From positions 3,417,820 through 3,481,819 of the forward strand of contig ML133493.1 of the NCBI GenBank assembly GCA_003864495.1: DNA of 64,000 bases, in the 5' to 3' direction. Numbering within the stretch: position 1 is the first letter of the stretch; every line of letters begins with the position of its first letter. The notes beneath the pieces were generated by a model that was not told the DNA's origin, did no database searches, and saw nothing but the letters and a program-made list of their open reading frames with translations. The translations under genes were made by a program, and so were the position numbers. Source of the DNA: Nemopilema nomurai. Lineage: Eukaryota; Cnidaria; Scyphozoa; Rhizostomeae; Rhizostomatidae. Positions 21,801 to 33,800 of this stretch are shown here, in pieces.

Positions 21801-24800
21801 CTAGCAAAAGTATGACAAAGAAAAGGATGGACGTGTAGCGAGCATACCACAGTTTTGTTTTCCTGATCTTAAGGCTGGAATGAGTGCAGGTGAATATTTG
21901 GAGCAACATGTCGGGTTTTCATCCAGGTAATGTTTAATGTTTTTTGGTTAGCCTCAAATCTTACTTTCGCTTATGAAATGGTTTTGTTTTGTGAAACTCC
22001 CTTGGGCATTAAGACACATTTTCAGCTGCAGCATTTACTAGGGTCATTGCCTTTTTGTTGAAGTTTTAGTTCCCTCGAGGTCAATTTTAGATGGCTAGTA
22101 AGTCACCACAACTCTCCTCTGATAAACGATTTCTTAATTAATGAAGCACACGTAAATGTCATAAATTTTAGAAGATATTTCACCAAATCGAGATATTTTC
22201 ACATTTTTACACTTTGAATGAAATACCAGTTAAGAGACATTCCCAAATTTGGCCTGATTTGTCTTTACTGAAGTTGATGCCTTCTATTCATCTTTGCCTT
22301 TCCAGTGAAACATTTTCTTTCGTCCTAACTGACATGGTGGGACAGCGACACTTTGGATATTGTCGACAAATTCAGGTATTTTCAGAGACAGTCCACTTAT
22401 TAGCATGCTTAGAAGAATATTTGCTGGAAAACTACCCTATTGTTATTGATCTTACTATTAACAGAATCTGGTTTAACGCAGATTTGCTTGATATTTGCTT
22501 CAAGATTTTCGTTTGTAGAACGGCGTTTTAGTTTATACTTCAAAGTTATATTTCAATTTTCTTTAGCTGGCCTTGGTTGTTACGGTTGCCCACGCGCACA
22601 TTACATTGCCAATCCCTTCGATGGGGCACTCCATCTTGTGATATAGCAATCTTGCTTTGGCCTTCCCTGTCTTTTTCTCCAAACTGCTCCTTTACCAACA
22701 CACTCTCTCCGTCCCAGACACCCTTTCCAAGTCAACAATCTTTTCTTTCCTTTGACTTTGACTTTTATTTGGCTTGTACTTATCTTTAACCTTAACGCTT
22801 TCGCACTTAACACCCCTGTAACCAAACCTTTCATACACAAAAGCGCATTTCATTCTCGATCATGATCAAAATCGAAACACCAATTTTTGCCAGCTGCTTG
22901 AAAAGCCTATATTTGTATGTTATTAAAAGATATCGTTCGCACCGATCTTTGTTTATAAATTTGCTGATTGGGTTAAGTAGACAGGATCGTCTGTTTGTAA
23001 CCTATTTGGCATTGGTCTTTGATAATGTTTTTTCTTTGACATATAAAGTTTTTGACTTTTGAACTTGGTTATATTGAATTTGAAGGTGAAGAAAGAGAGG
23101 ACAACAGAATCGTCATTACCTGAAGTATACTGCATTGTCAGCCCGTATGGCCTCTTTGGTTTGTACTCTCAAGTAAGAGTGTTTACCAATATTTATTAAC
23201 TATACACAGTTACCATTCTCAGCATCTGTGCACAAAATGACGTCTGTAACTTCTGTTTATCAATTAGCAAAGTTGCTTTTTTGTTTTCACTCCTCAGGGA
23301 AACCCTCCTCTTCTCTTTGGGATCCCCCTATTGCCTCATTTATAGTGCAGCTGTTCCAAAGATTCAGTGTATGTTATTCTCAAAAACACGAAAGCAGATT
23401 TTCTACTGAAAGGTTTAGAAAACTGACAGGATCGCTGGTTTCATTTTGATCAACAAGTTCTTATGATCTGAGCTGATACCATATGGCTCTATCTCTATTT
23501 CTAAGAATTTTTACATCACTTTTTAAACTTCCTGGAAGGTCTCTTTCCGCCGTGACAAGGCCTTTGACTATTTATTTCTTCCAATCCAATGTAGTGCTTT
23601 GTATAATTACCTCATATGAAACTTGTAACGATGCTCGATTGTTCTAACGTATCGACACTCGCTTTTTATGTAACGGGATATGGTTTCAGATCTTGGATGA
23701 GGTGGAACATCAGTGTGCATTTTCGTCTTCTCACGTGTTCGTTTTTCTAAAAGCAGTAAGTTTTCTTCTCGTGCCTTCTTATCTAGAAATAAGCTCCCGA
23801 ATATTTTCATTGACTTCTGTTTGATGTTAAATAAGAAAAAGGTTCAAATAAATATATAATTTGACAGCCTGTCACGTGCCTGTCCTGTGTGTACTGAAGA
23901 TACCCGTACTCAGTCGCTATCAAGCTCAATCTGTCAATCAAACATCGACCAATAGCAAGTGTCCAACTACCATTTCACGTAGTCACCTTCACTATAGATT
24001 GCACGTGATTTGCCTGCAAATCTACTGCACGTGCTCAGTTACAAAGTGACTACAACGTTTAGGCTCCGTGTTATTTACTCTTTGAAAGATCTTGATATGT
24101 GCTTCCTGTGTTTTTATGATAAACACCACGTGCGTCGAAGATACTAAAGCTTAAGATTTTGATATTCAGACATTGAGATGCTAGGTAACGAGATGCAGCT
24201 TTGAAGTATAATCTCAAATCTGAATTTCATTCAAAACCAGGACTTGTACTGTTTGTGTCAATATTTTGGCAAAGGAAAAGTAAACTCCTTTACAACGATT
24301 TCATGTACTTATACCTCACACAATAGAAAATGCTTGTAAAGATCTCGCGGTAATTAGATTATGGAAGAGCTAGAAGAAGCATTCATGCCTGTTCAAGGAG
24401 AAAATGCTGATTATTCGAGATATTTCTTGGTACATTTCCAGCCATTTCTTGGTACATCTACAATGTCAGGCTTTTGTCATTTGCAGGTGCTGTCACATTC
24501 ACTACCACGGGCGGTAAGCTCTTGATATTTCAATTATAGCTACGTCTGTTCATATCATGTTTCTAGGCTGTGGAAAATTGACCATTCTTGATTATTACAG
24601 CCTTCCTGACTTTATTGTTTCTCCCCACCCAGCATACGTCGCTTCGGCGGTCATCAGTATTCACGTGACTTCAATAGCAATTGGTCATGTCCTACCCACT
24701 GATGTTGACAAGGAATTCCCACGAGATCAAATTTACACGGCAATTACGAATTTGTCATCAATCAACAGACTAGCTTAGCTTTGGTTTCTTTCGCACCTCT

Positions 24801-27800
24801 AAACCACCAGTACTCAGTCATCAGTACTGAAACACAGCACCAAGAGAGCGCTGTTAAGTGTTAAGAAATCCGTGTATACCAAACTAACTAGGCTATCACT
24901 AAGACTTCATTTTCTAGCTCTCATTTAAGCTCTTCATTTTTTAGGGTGGAAGCATAAAAGTTTCCTTCTACTCGGTAGGTACATAATCGTCTTTCATATT
25001 CAGATTTCGATTGTCGATTTTTGCTTTGCTGTAAGACCTGTACGCAGTTGCGGCTCTAGAGACTTCGGCGCCCGGGGCCGAAATCATCTGCGGGACCTTT
25101 ATTTGAAAATCTTTTGTTAGCCAAGATTATCCTTCAAGTTTTTTCCGTTAAAGTTATTGTGCCTCAAGGTGCGGGGTCCCTTCTTGGCTACCAAAAGCGC
25201 TGACCCGAGGCCATGGCCTCCTGACCCCCACTCCCTATGACTGCCACTGCCTATATTTGCGTAGGCTTTCAAGGGTTTGTTCTCACCACGGTTTTTCGCG
25301 ATGCTGACGCCCCTTCGATTCTTGGACAACGAAGCCAACCCCACCCCCCGTGCATAGAACAAAAACCCACGAAGTGAGAGAATCTCAAGTTTCTTGGGCT
25401 TTTTACTTTTTGAAACGCTGTTGGGGTTATCCGATGACCTCTGATTTCAACTTCATTCTCAAAATATAGCATATATCAATTTGCATGGTTTTGCATAGTG
25501 TTGCCTAAAATTACAATGTAATGCACTAAAATTTCTTTCTTCAAGGCTACGTAGGACGCACAATCCAAAGATTGGGGGATAGGATAAAACAGCATGTTCC
25601 TTCCAACATAAGAAACAAAATTGCCCCTCAAAGAGAACAGCCTCCTCGCTCTTGTAGGTCTAGAAACACTGTTAAAACAAGTGATTCTGCCATCAGTCAA
25701 CATCTTTTAGACAACCCAGATTGCGCAAAACTCTATAATGACGACATGTTTCGGATAATTGGCAGAGCCCGGTCGTCCTTCCATCTAGCAGTTTTGGAGT
25801 CGATCTACATAAAGACGAAAAAGCCGCCATTGTGTAGACAGAAGGAGTTCGTTTTCTCTCTTGGACTCCATTGGTAATTTTTCCTTAGGCTCGCGGCACT
25901 GATTGGTCAACTATACCAGTCTTGTGCTTGTGTCTTTCTGATTGGCTTATTTCGATCCACAACTGGGTATATATTTTCCATCGTGTTTTTCGGAATCTTA
26001 TTCTGACGTTTTATGCTCTGAGGAGTGTCAGACGAAAAAGCTTTTAGTATGGCGTAAAATGTTTGCTTTTTTCAAAGCCATTTTCAAATTTTGTACCACA
26101 AAACAACTGTTCTTCAAGATTAGGCACCAATGAGAAGATTGGTTGAAATGTCAATTAAACCTAATAACTTTTAGAAGTAAAGAAGTCATTGGTATGAAAA
26201 AAGTTTCAGATAAGGAATTAACCTGGAGTTAAAAAAAATTTTCCTATTAGTTGTATGCTGAGCTGAGGTAGGCAAAGAATTAGAGGCAGCAGATCCCATC
26301 TATCGAAATGTTTTCTTCGTGATCATCAGATCGTAGTTAAATATCTATCTAGTTAAATATTAAATATCTTAATATATATCTATATAAATATATTAGAAAG
26401 GACAGCTCTTTTGTTTAATGCTGATTTTGTTGATATTGTTAAGTTCTGATGTTGTTTGTCTGATGATGTTGTTAATTAATCTGCTGTTTGTAGAAGGAAT
26501 GCGTCTGTCCCACGCGTGTATACATTATTATAAGGCCTTATCATTTGATTTTTATACTTCTCTTGCATTCTCAGTTATTTTCTCTTTAGGGTGATTCAAA
26601 AGGCCTCAAGTCATTGACATTGAAGAGGGAGGCGGATTCAGCTGTACATGAACATGTATGTTACCGGTAGATTATTTTCACTATATGAAAGATTCACAAT
26701 ACTTATAGCTACTAAACTTCCTAAATTTTTGTTATAAAGTCAGCAGTTTCAAGTCCTTTGCTTTATTTCAGCATACTTTGAAGTGGGGTTTTCCGTAGGC
26801 TGCTTCATGTCTTTTTAAACACTGATTTCATATAAGAAGCCAGTTGAATAGAAAATTTCAAATCGCGATTACCTATGATATTCAATTATGGTTTATTATT
26901 ATTGTTATCAAAAATTCACTTTTTGCAGTTATTTAAAAGGTGTTGCAGACTTTTTAATGTTATGCAGTGAAGATCCGTCAAAATTTTGCTAGAAAGCAAG
27001 GGCATTCTTTCCACAAGCTTTTGAGTAGAGATTTGAACATGTTTTCCGAATATGCAAGATAATAAACCTTTTACTGATGTTTTCAAGTGAAAAATATAAA
27101 GGTTGTTTGGTTGAAGCTGGGAAAGGGGCGTCTTTCTATATTTTTAAAATTTCCTTCATTTTATGTCTTTTTGTGTGTCGTATATTGTCATAATTACTGT
27201 TTATCGAAAAGTTGTTTTGTAGGTTGATTTGAGCCTTCTATTTGAGAATTTACCTGTTTCGGTGGTAAGCTATAATTTTGGAGATTATTTTACGTTTATA
27301 AATAAAATTTTACAGTTCTTTGTTGTTGAGTAACTCCATTTTGATAAACTTTATAGTAGTTGTAAATGTGTAGTTTTTCCTTTTCGTTCACAGGACAGGT
27401 TTTTCTAATTTTACATTCACCCATAATTATAGTTGAATGAGTGGGGCATCTGCGTAAACTTGCCAAGTGTTTTCTACAAAAGGGTGAGCGGTCCTATTAT
27501 AGTCGGTCATCGTCTCGAGTAGAGAGGAATTACCTGCTCTGTATATCTGGTACCCAATAATGCTGGCGCCTCTCATCAATGTTGTTGGCAATTGAAGAAC
27601 GGTTCTTGCATCTTTAGGCACCCAGCAATGCTTTCTTAGCACATGAATGCCGTGGTCATGATGGTGTCCATTTTCATCAACTCGATGCTGTTGTAATACA
27701 TTCATCGATGCCTCCTCGTTTGGCCATAGAAACAAGCTTTGAAAAAGTCTTTCATTGAATTTTTTTGGAGCACGTGACGTTAAATACTAACTAAAGTACC

Positions 27801-30800
27801 TGAAAAGTCTCTTGCAACAACGGCATGATTGTTAAGCGACCACAGACTGCCCCCTCTTATGCTTCGAATTATGTTAAATTTCGGGTTTCATAGAATTCGT
27901 ATTTCAATGTTTTTGAAGATTGGGGTGTTAAACGTATGTTCAGCATTTGCTCCAATAAGTCCAACATGGAGCACTAAAAAATCTTTTGAGAAAAGTGTTG
28001 ACATGTATAAGAGTGTTTCATTTTACCTGTAAAAATGTCTTACCAGATAGTCAGTCCTCGTTTGCCTACTAATCAAAAGCAAGCTGTTGTAAGTCCCAAA
28101 CATCAATATACCGAGAAGCACCAGAATGCCTTTGTTAATGCTCTGAAGCGTGAACATTAGAATGCACCCAAGTGACTCGTACCATACCTCCTTCACAACG
28201 TTGTTCTCCAATGCCACCCTTTCGCGCTCCTCCGTTGCATTAACCTTATAAATGTTACCCTGTTGCTATTTTTTACCGTGTCGCCAGTAGTATGATTGCA
28301 AACAAGAGCTTAAACTTTACACTTGCATGCCTTATAACTTCAATATGATTGAGGGTTTAGATGTTTTACGTAATACACTAGAGTTTCACTTCAGACACAT
28401 TCCATTATTGGTTTAGGCTTCCGTCCAGAAACATCTTGTAGGTTTCCATAGTGTATGTTTTTCCAACTTGATCGTTGCTCATTATTTTCTTGTAGATCCT
28501 GAGCATCTTGGTTGCACTGATTTTGGAAAGAAGAATTATTCTAGCATCTTCACAACTCAGGTGCCCTATTTTAAAAGTTGAGATTGTGCTGTCAAATGAT
28601 CCTTGTAGTCGAACCAAACTATGCTAAAGTTTGTCACCACTTACTATTTACCCATGCTTTTTATTTACATTTTAGTTTACTATCTGCGTGCTGCCATGGC
28701 TTCGTCTCATTACTCTATCCTTTCGTATGGCAGGTACATTACTCTATCCTCTCGTCGTTATTGTTCAACTTTTCCTGCTGCAATATCTGTATGCATTTCA
28801 AAGATTCACTGTTTGTTGCTCAATTAGTCACTGTTTATCAGCTACACAGCAATTAATCCTAGTTGAGACTTCTGTGTGTTATCGCTTCTAGTCCCAGCAC
28901 CTTTTTGATAGAGTTTTATCTTGATATTACTAGAGTTTATCCATGTGTTTCATTAAGCTATCTTTGGCACAAGCAAATGGCCCATTTATTTTATAGACAT
29001 GGGGTGTCACTTCTCTCACCCTAAATTGATTAGAAGCGTGTGATTCAGTCAGCACCAATTACCATAGCCTTAGTGAACATACGGTGATTGTTTCCCACAA
29101 GAACTACTAAGGTCTCCAATCAAGCTAACGTAAAGTATGCTGAAAAGTACTGAGATTTCAAGTCAATGCTTAATTAGACGTACAAAAATGTAGGAGAGCA
29201 CAAAAATTGTCCAAAAAAGTCTGGCGATCGCTTACAGGCTTTTGCAGACTGTTTCCCATCCTCTTTCGCATCCTCTTTCTCAGCCTCTTTCTCATCTTCT
29301 TTCTCAGCCTCCTTATCATCTTCTTTCTCAGCCTCTTTCTCATATTCTTTCTCAGCCTCTTTATCATCTTCTTTCTCAGCCTCTTTCTCATCTTCTTTCT
29401 CAGCCTCCTTATCATCTTCTTTCTCAGCCTCTTTCTCATCTTCTTTCTCAGCCTCTTTCTCATCTTCTTTCTCAGCCTCTTTCTCATCTTCTTTCTCAGC
29501 CTCTTTCTCGTCTTCTTTCTCAGCCTCTTTCTCATCTTCTTTATCACCCACTTTCTCAGTGTCTTTCTCATCCTCTTTCTCGTCCTTTTTCTCGTCCTCT
29601 GGCTCATCCTCTTTCTCGTCCTCTTTTTCTTAGCCTCTTTCTCATCCTCTTGCTCATCCTCTCTACCATCCTCCATTGCATTTCAGTTGCGTCCTCTGCC
29701 AGAGAAACTCTAGCTCCCTGCTTGTTTTTACAGCATACGTACATCCCTGTCCTTCCCTATGCCCTCGTCGACATGTGCTGTCTACCAACGCCATATCTCC
29801 TTGGCATTCTCTCCGGCTGTTTGCCTGAAATTGAGGACCTACCGATTGATGAAGTGAGTAGACTTGAAAGCTGTCCATCCCTTTTAATAGCTTATTTCTC
29901 TGCGCAGAAAAAAAACTTGCTAAGAGGATGTTTGCTTTTGTCGATACCGACTGGGGAGTAATTTTAGAAGCATGGAAAGCATCATCTCTTGAAAAATCAG
30001 AAATTAGCTTGAATATATGCATTATGCAGAGCATAATTCAAAAGCAAGGCATGTCATTAGCTGTTTATAGGGTGTTTTCCCATTTGAGATTCGTTCCTTT
30101 AAGTCGTATGTTTGTGATTAATTGACTTCATTCATTTCCCTTGCAAAACAGACGTTGATGTGTTTGTTTCGATCACCTGTAACGCTCTTGTAGGCCATTA
30201 TTGTGGATTTGGATCAAAAAATGATTTTAAAAGATTTGGATGTAAGTCAGTTTTTCTTTAAATATATGGCCAACTTAATATTTATTATGTTTTTATAGAG
30301 ACATCTTGATGTTTTCAAAAGTTATGGAAATATAGTTGCTCATATTTTGTATGACTGCAATAATTACAGTCAATGTTTACCAGTCGATATTTACTAATAA
30401 ACAGTTATAAAAACTAGGTAATCCCGAAATATATTATATATTGTAATTTAGGTTGATAAGTAGGCTCCTTTGATTTGTTAAAGGTATTACTGATGAAGCG
30501 AGAGCGAAACGTCTTACGAAATTGTTTTTTTTTAGTTTATATCTTATCGTCTAAACATTTTATAGAATGAGTTTTGAATGAATATATTTATGTATATATA
30601 TTATATATATGTATCCCAAAGCAAATATATTCGTTTCAATGAATGTGTTGTTTGAGGAATTCCTTCAGTTAAAGATCTACATAGATATTTATTTCCATAT
30701 TACATAGGAGTTACTTGTTTTTTGTTTTTGTTTTTAAATTGAAACATTTATGCGTTTCACCAGTTTGCGTTAGCGTTTGTGTTGTTTATTCTAGGTCGAT

Positions 30801-33800
30801 AACAGATGCAACTTTCCAAGTTTGATAAGAAGCAAGATTGAAACTGATCTGGTATGACTGAGTATTATGTTGGTCGCCGCTACTTAATTTAATGAAATTC
30901 ACTTGATCAAATGACGTCAGATGTTGACTGGAGTTCCTTATTGGCAATGTAGTTACTGATCATTTTCAAGGTATTCTACAAGCTATAAAGGCGTTTAAGC
31001 TTAGTTAGGTAATGAGTTTCATACATAGTGCGGTAGTTGTCTGAAAGCATGCGAAAGAACAAACTCTTTCTGTCTACGCAGGGTGGGGTTTTTTCTAGAA
31101 ATGCATACAGACTTCAATACGCCTAAATGAATGGGCGACCTAGTTGGCCCAATGATACGAAAATCGTCGTCAGTGTGTGTTTTGGCGCAATCTGGGTTTT
31201 CAAGAAAGGACCTTGCCCTATAGCCGAATCGCACTTGATTTGGACATTGCTTCTTTTAACCATTTCGATGCGCTTGCTCATATTCTTCTGAAATCTTTGT
31301 CCTTATGCCCGTGGGAACATGCTGTTACATAAGGATGATTATCTTTATGATTATCTTTATGATTATGATTATTCGCTTATGATTATGCAGTGCTCTTTAC
31401 ATACCGAGCTTCACGTCGGAATGAGAATTCGTACCCCACTAAGCTTTTGTGTTCGGTAGGTACGCAATCAAATGAATAGAAGGAAACATAGACTAAGTGT
31501 TAAAGATCATACGAGAGTTCACAGATAAAAGGCAGAAGTTTATGCCTTTCTTGGTTTGGGTTTTTAATTAAAAAAGGCACTACCAATCCAAGGCACCTCT
31601 AAGTCCAAACCACTTCATAGACATAAAATTGGCAACTCTTGATTCCCAAATATTTTGCCTTTAGACCATTGGTCTTGAAGCTGGTCATTCACCAAGAACT
31701 GGTTAGGAACATCCTCTATTCAATTTCTTTTGTCTTAATTTTGTTTTATGTCCATTAGCTGACAGATTCTGTATGCTGCATTTAAATAGCGAATTTTTCT
31801 TCATTGATATATTCCCATCTTTATTTATTGCGCCGTTCAAATTACAACTTTAGTCATGTTAACTTTCAGAATTCTTATGTAAATATTTTGTGCTTTTAGC
31901 TTGCATTTTGGTGCACTGTCTCATTTTTCCGTGCTTTCTTTTATCTTTTTTTGTTTATCAGTGTCTTTCGTCAGCTTTATTGAAGTCTAATTACTTAAAA
32001 CTTAACAATCCATTAATCTCTTTTTAAAAACATCCAATTACATCTCCTATCTATCTCTTTTGCAAAACCTCAAATTCTTCTCCAAGATTTTTTTCTCTGA
32101 GTCAGCTTTTCATCTAGCATGAATGCAACAATCTGCCCGCTTTTTGAATATTTAAATATATATTTGTAATGTTTTTATCCCCGTGAAAAAGTCTTCTTCA
32201 TTCTCAGAAAAAATGGAAAAGAATGCAGTTATCACGGAGGTCTTCGTCGATGCATATTTGATTCTGATCGGTAAGGTTGTGGTACGAAGCCATATTGAAG
32301 GATGTCAAAATCAATCCGTATTACAGTTTAGTCCCGCTTGTTTTTGTGGCACTTTACTCCCGTGGATCATTTCATTGGCTCTGTTCGTTTTCTAAACCTT
32401 GATGTCTCTCAAATGTGTCACAGGGAGAGAAACAGCCGTAAGAAAAATTGTTCATAGAGTCTCCTTATTTGAGCTGGGTATACATACATACTGGTGCTTA
32501 GCAAATTATCACTGTATGAAAGTGTGAGATTTAGATTTGGGCCAGCTTGACTTCACTTTGTGTCAGCGAAGTCAGAGGGCTCTATGTAGACATACAGCCC
32601 ATTAATTTGCCTGGCATGCGCCCTGGCCAGATCACCAAAACGCATGCGCAGTGGTGGAGTAGGTATTTCTGTTGATACCGGTTTGGTGCACTGAGTAAAC
32701 ATTGTCCTTTCTCGCCGTAAATTTGTTACCAACAGGAATGCCTTTTTCATGGCCTAAAGAGAATAAAAACACAAATTCGTCAAATTCAGTTGCGACAGAG
32801 GCTCTGTAACAGTATTTGTGTTCATTTTTTTAAGGAAATTTCACTAACTTCTTGTCACCAACGTGTGAAGGTGGATTTGAGGTATCAGTTACTTTGTGTT
32901 TCTAACGAATAACATCCTCGTTAATAGCTTTGATGATCCCTTTTTTCTTCAATAAGACTTGTGTCAAAAAGTTCAATTGTTCAGAATGTACCACACATTG
33001 TTTTTCATTTGAACTCAAACAGGCCTTTTAAGCAGAAGGAAATGATACATTTAGCAGGACCGATGTGGGAAATGGGCATCAAAATTTTTAAATTTTGTGG
33101 ATTTTTCCAATCTGCAAACGATATTCTAAAAGACGCCTCTATCATTAAGCGAAACATTTTTCAAACCACTCATGCTTGCATATTTCTACCAACACCCCAA
33201 ACGTTATCAACATCTTTCGTGTTAAGAAAGATTTGAATGGTTTATTGACAAAGTTTGTCAAATTGTTAGGGGACCGAGTTCTACAGAAGTGCAAAATCGA
33301 AAGAAATTAAAAGGGTAAGGCCTTCTTGATTTGATTCAATTCTCACCAGCTCATGCCATAAATTTTACTTTTCTTCATTTTTCTGTTACATTTTCCCATA
33401 GTTAATCTTGTTTATCGTTCCTTTCTTCAGCCATGATGCAAATAAATTTAGAAATTTTTAACCCCTGACTTGAAATATTGTCTTGCCTTTCTTGCCACTT
33501 TATATATCTCAAGTGCATTTTATGGGGAATATTTTTCTTATTATTTGAAACTTTCTATCTTGATTCATTCCATTCTTAATAAACACATCCCAACCTTTTT
33601 TACATGTCTTGTTTGTTTTCAGTTTCTTAAAGCGTTTATAAAGACACAAGCCTTCCAAGAATTTACTCGTTGCTACCAAAGCACTTCAAAGAAAAGAGAC
33701 GGTAGGCTGTGTTTACCCACACTTCCTTGCAGTAAAAATAAACACAAATGAAACTTTATTGTAGAGAAATCTTCATTAGTACTATCTTTTTCAAATTTCT

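Larger units (their letters stand above)
26590..30241 (+). other. DENND2: DENND2 exons for cDENN
   Basis: Exon 26590-26655 ends READSAVHEH, 27223-27264 reads VDLSLLFENLPVSV, 28496-28560 holds ILVALILERRIILASSQL, 28676-28733 holds HGFVSLLYPFVWQ, 29734-29853 reads HTYIPVLPYALVDMCCLPTP and the conserved LLGIL, and 30194-30241 reads AIIVDLDQKMIL. These follow the invariant order of the cDENN core (LLERRVIF, LLYPFSWQ, HTFIPVLP, PTPFLVGLL). Confidence 0.85.

Noticed and set aside
28405..28617. 70-codon minus-strand frame
   Set aside because: Antisense shadow of the DENND2 exon at 28496-28560.
29170..29961. Long Glu/Lys/Asp-rich minus-strand frame and Leu/Ser-rich plus-strand frame
   Set aside because: Low-complexity CT-rich array; only the exon 29734-29853 inside the plus frame is real.
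32553..32750. 65-codon minus-strand open frame
   Set aside because: No recognisable domain, no splice context, and composition typical of dispersed repeats.
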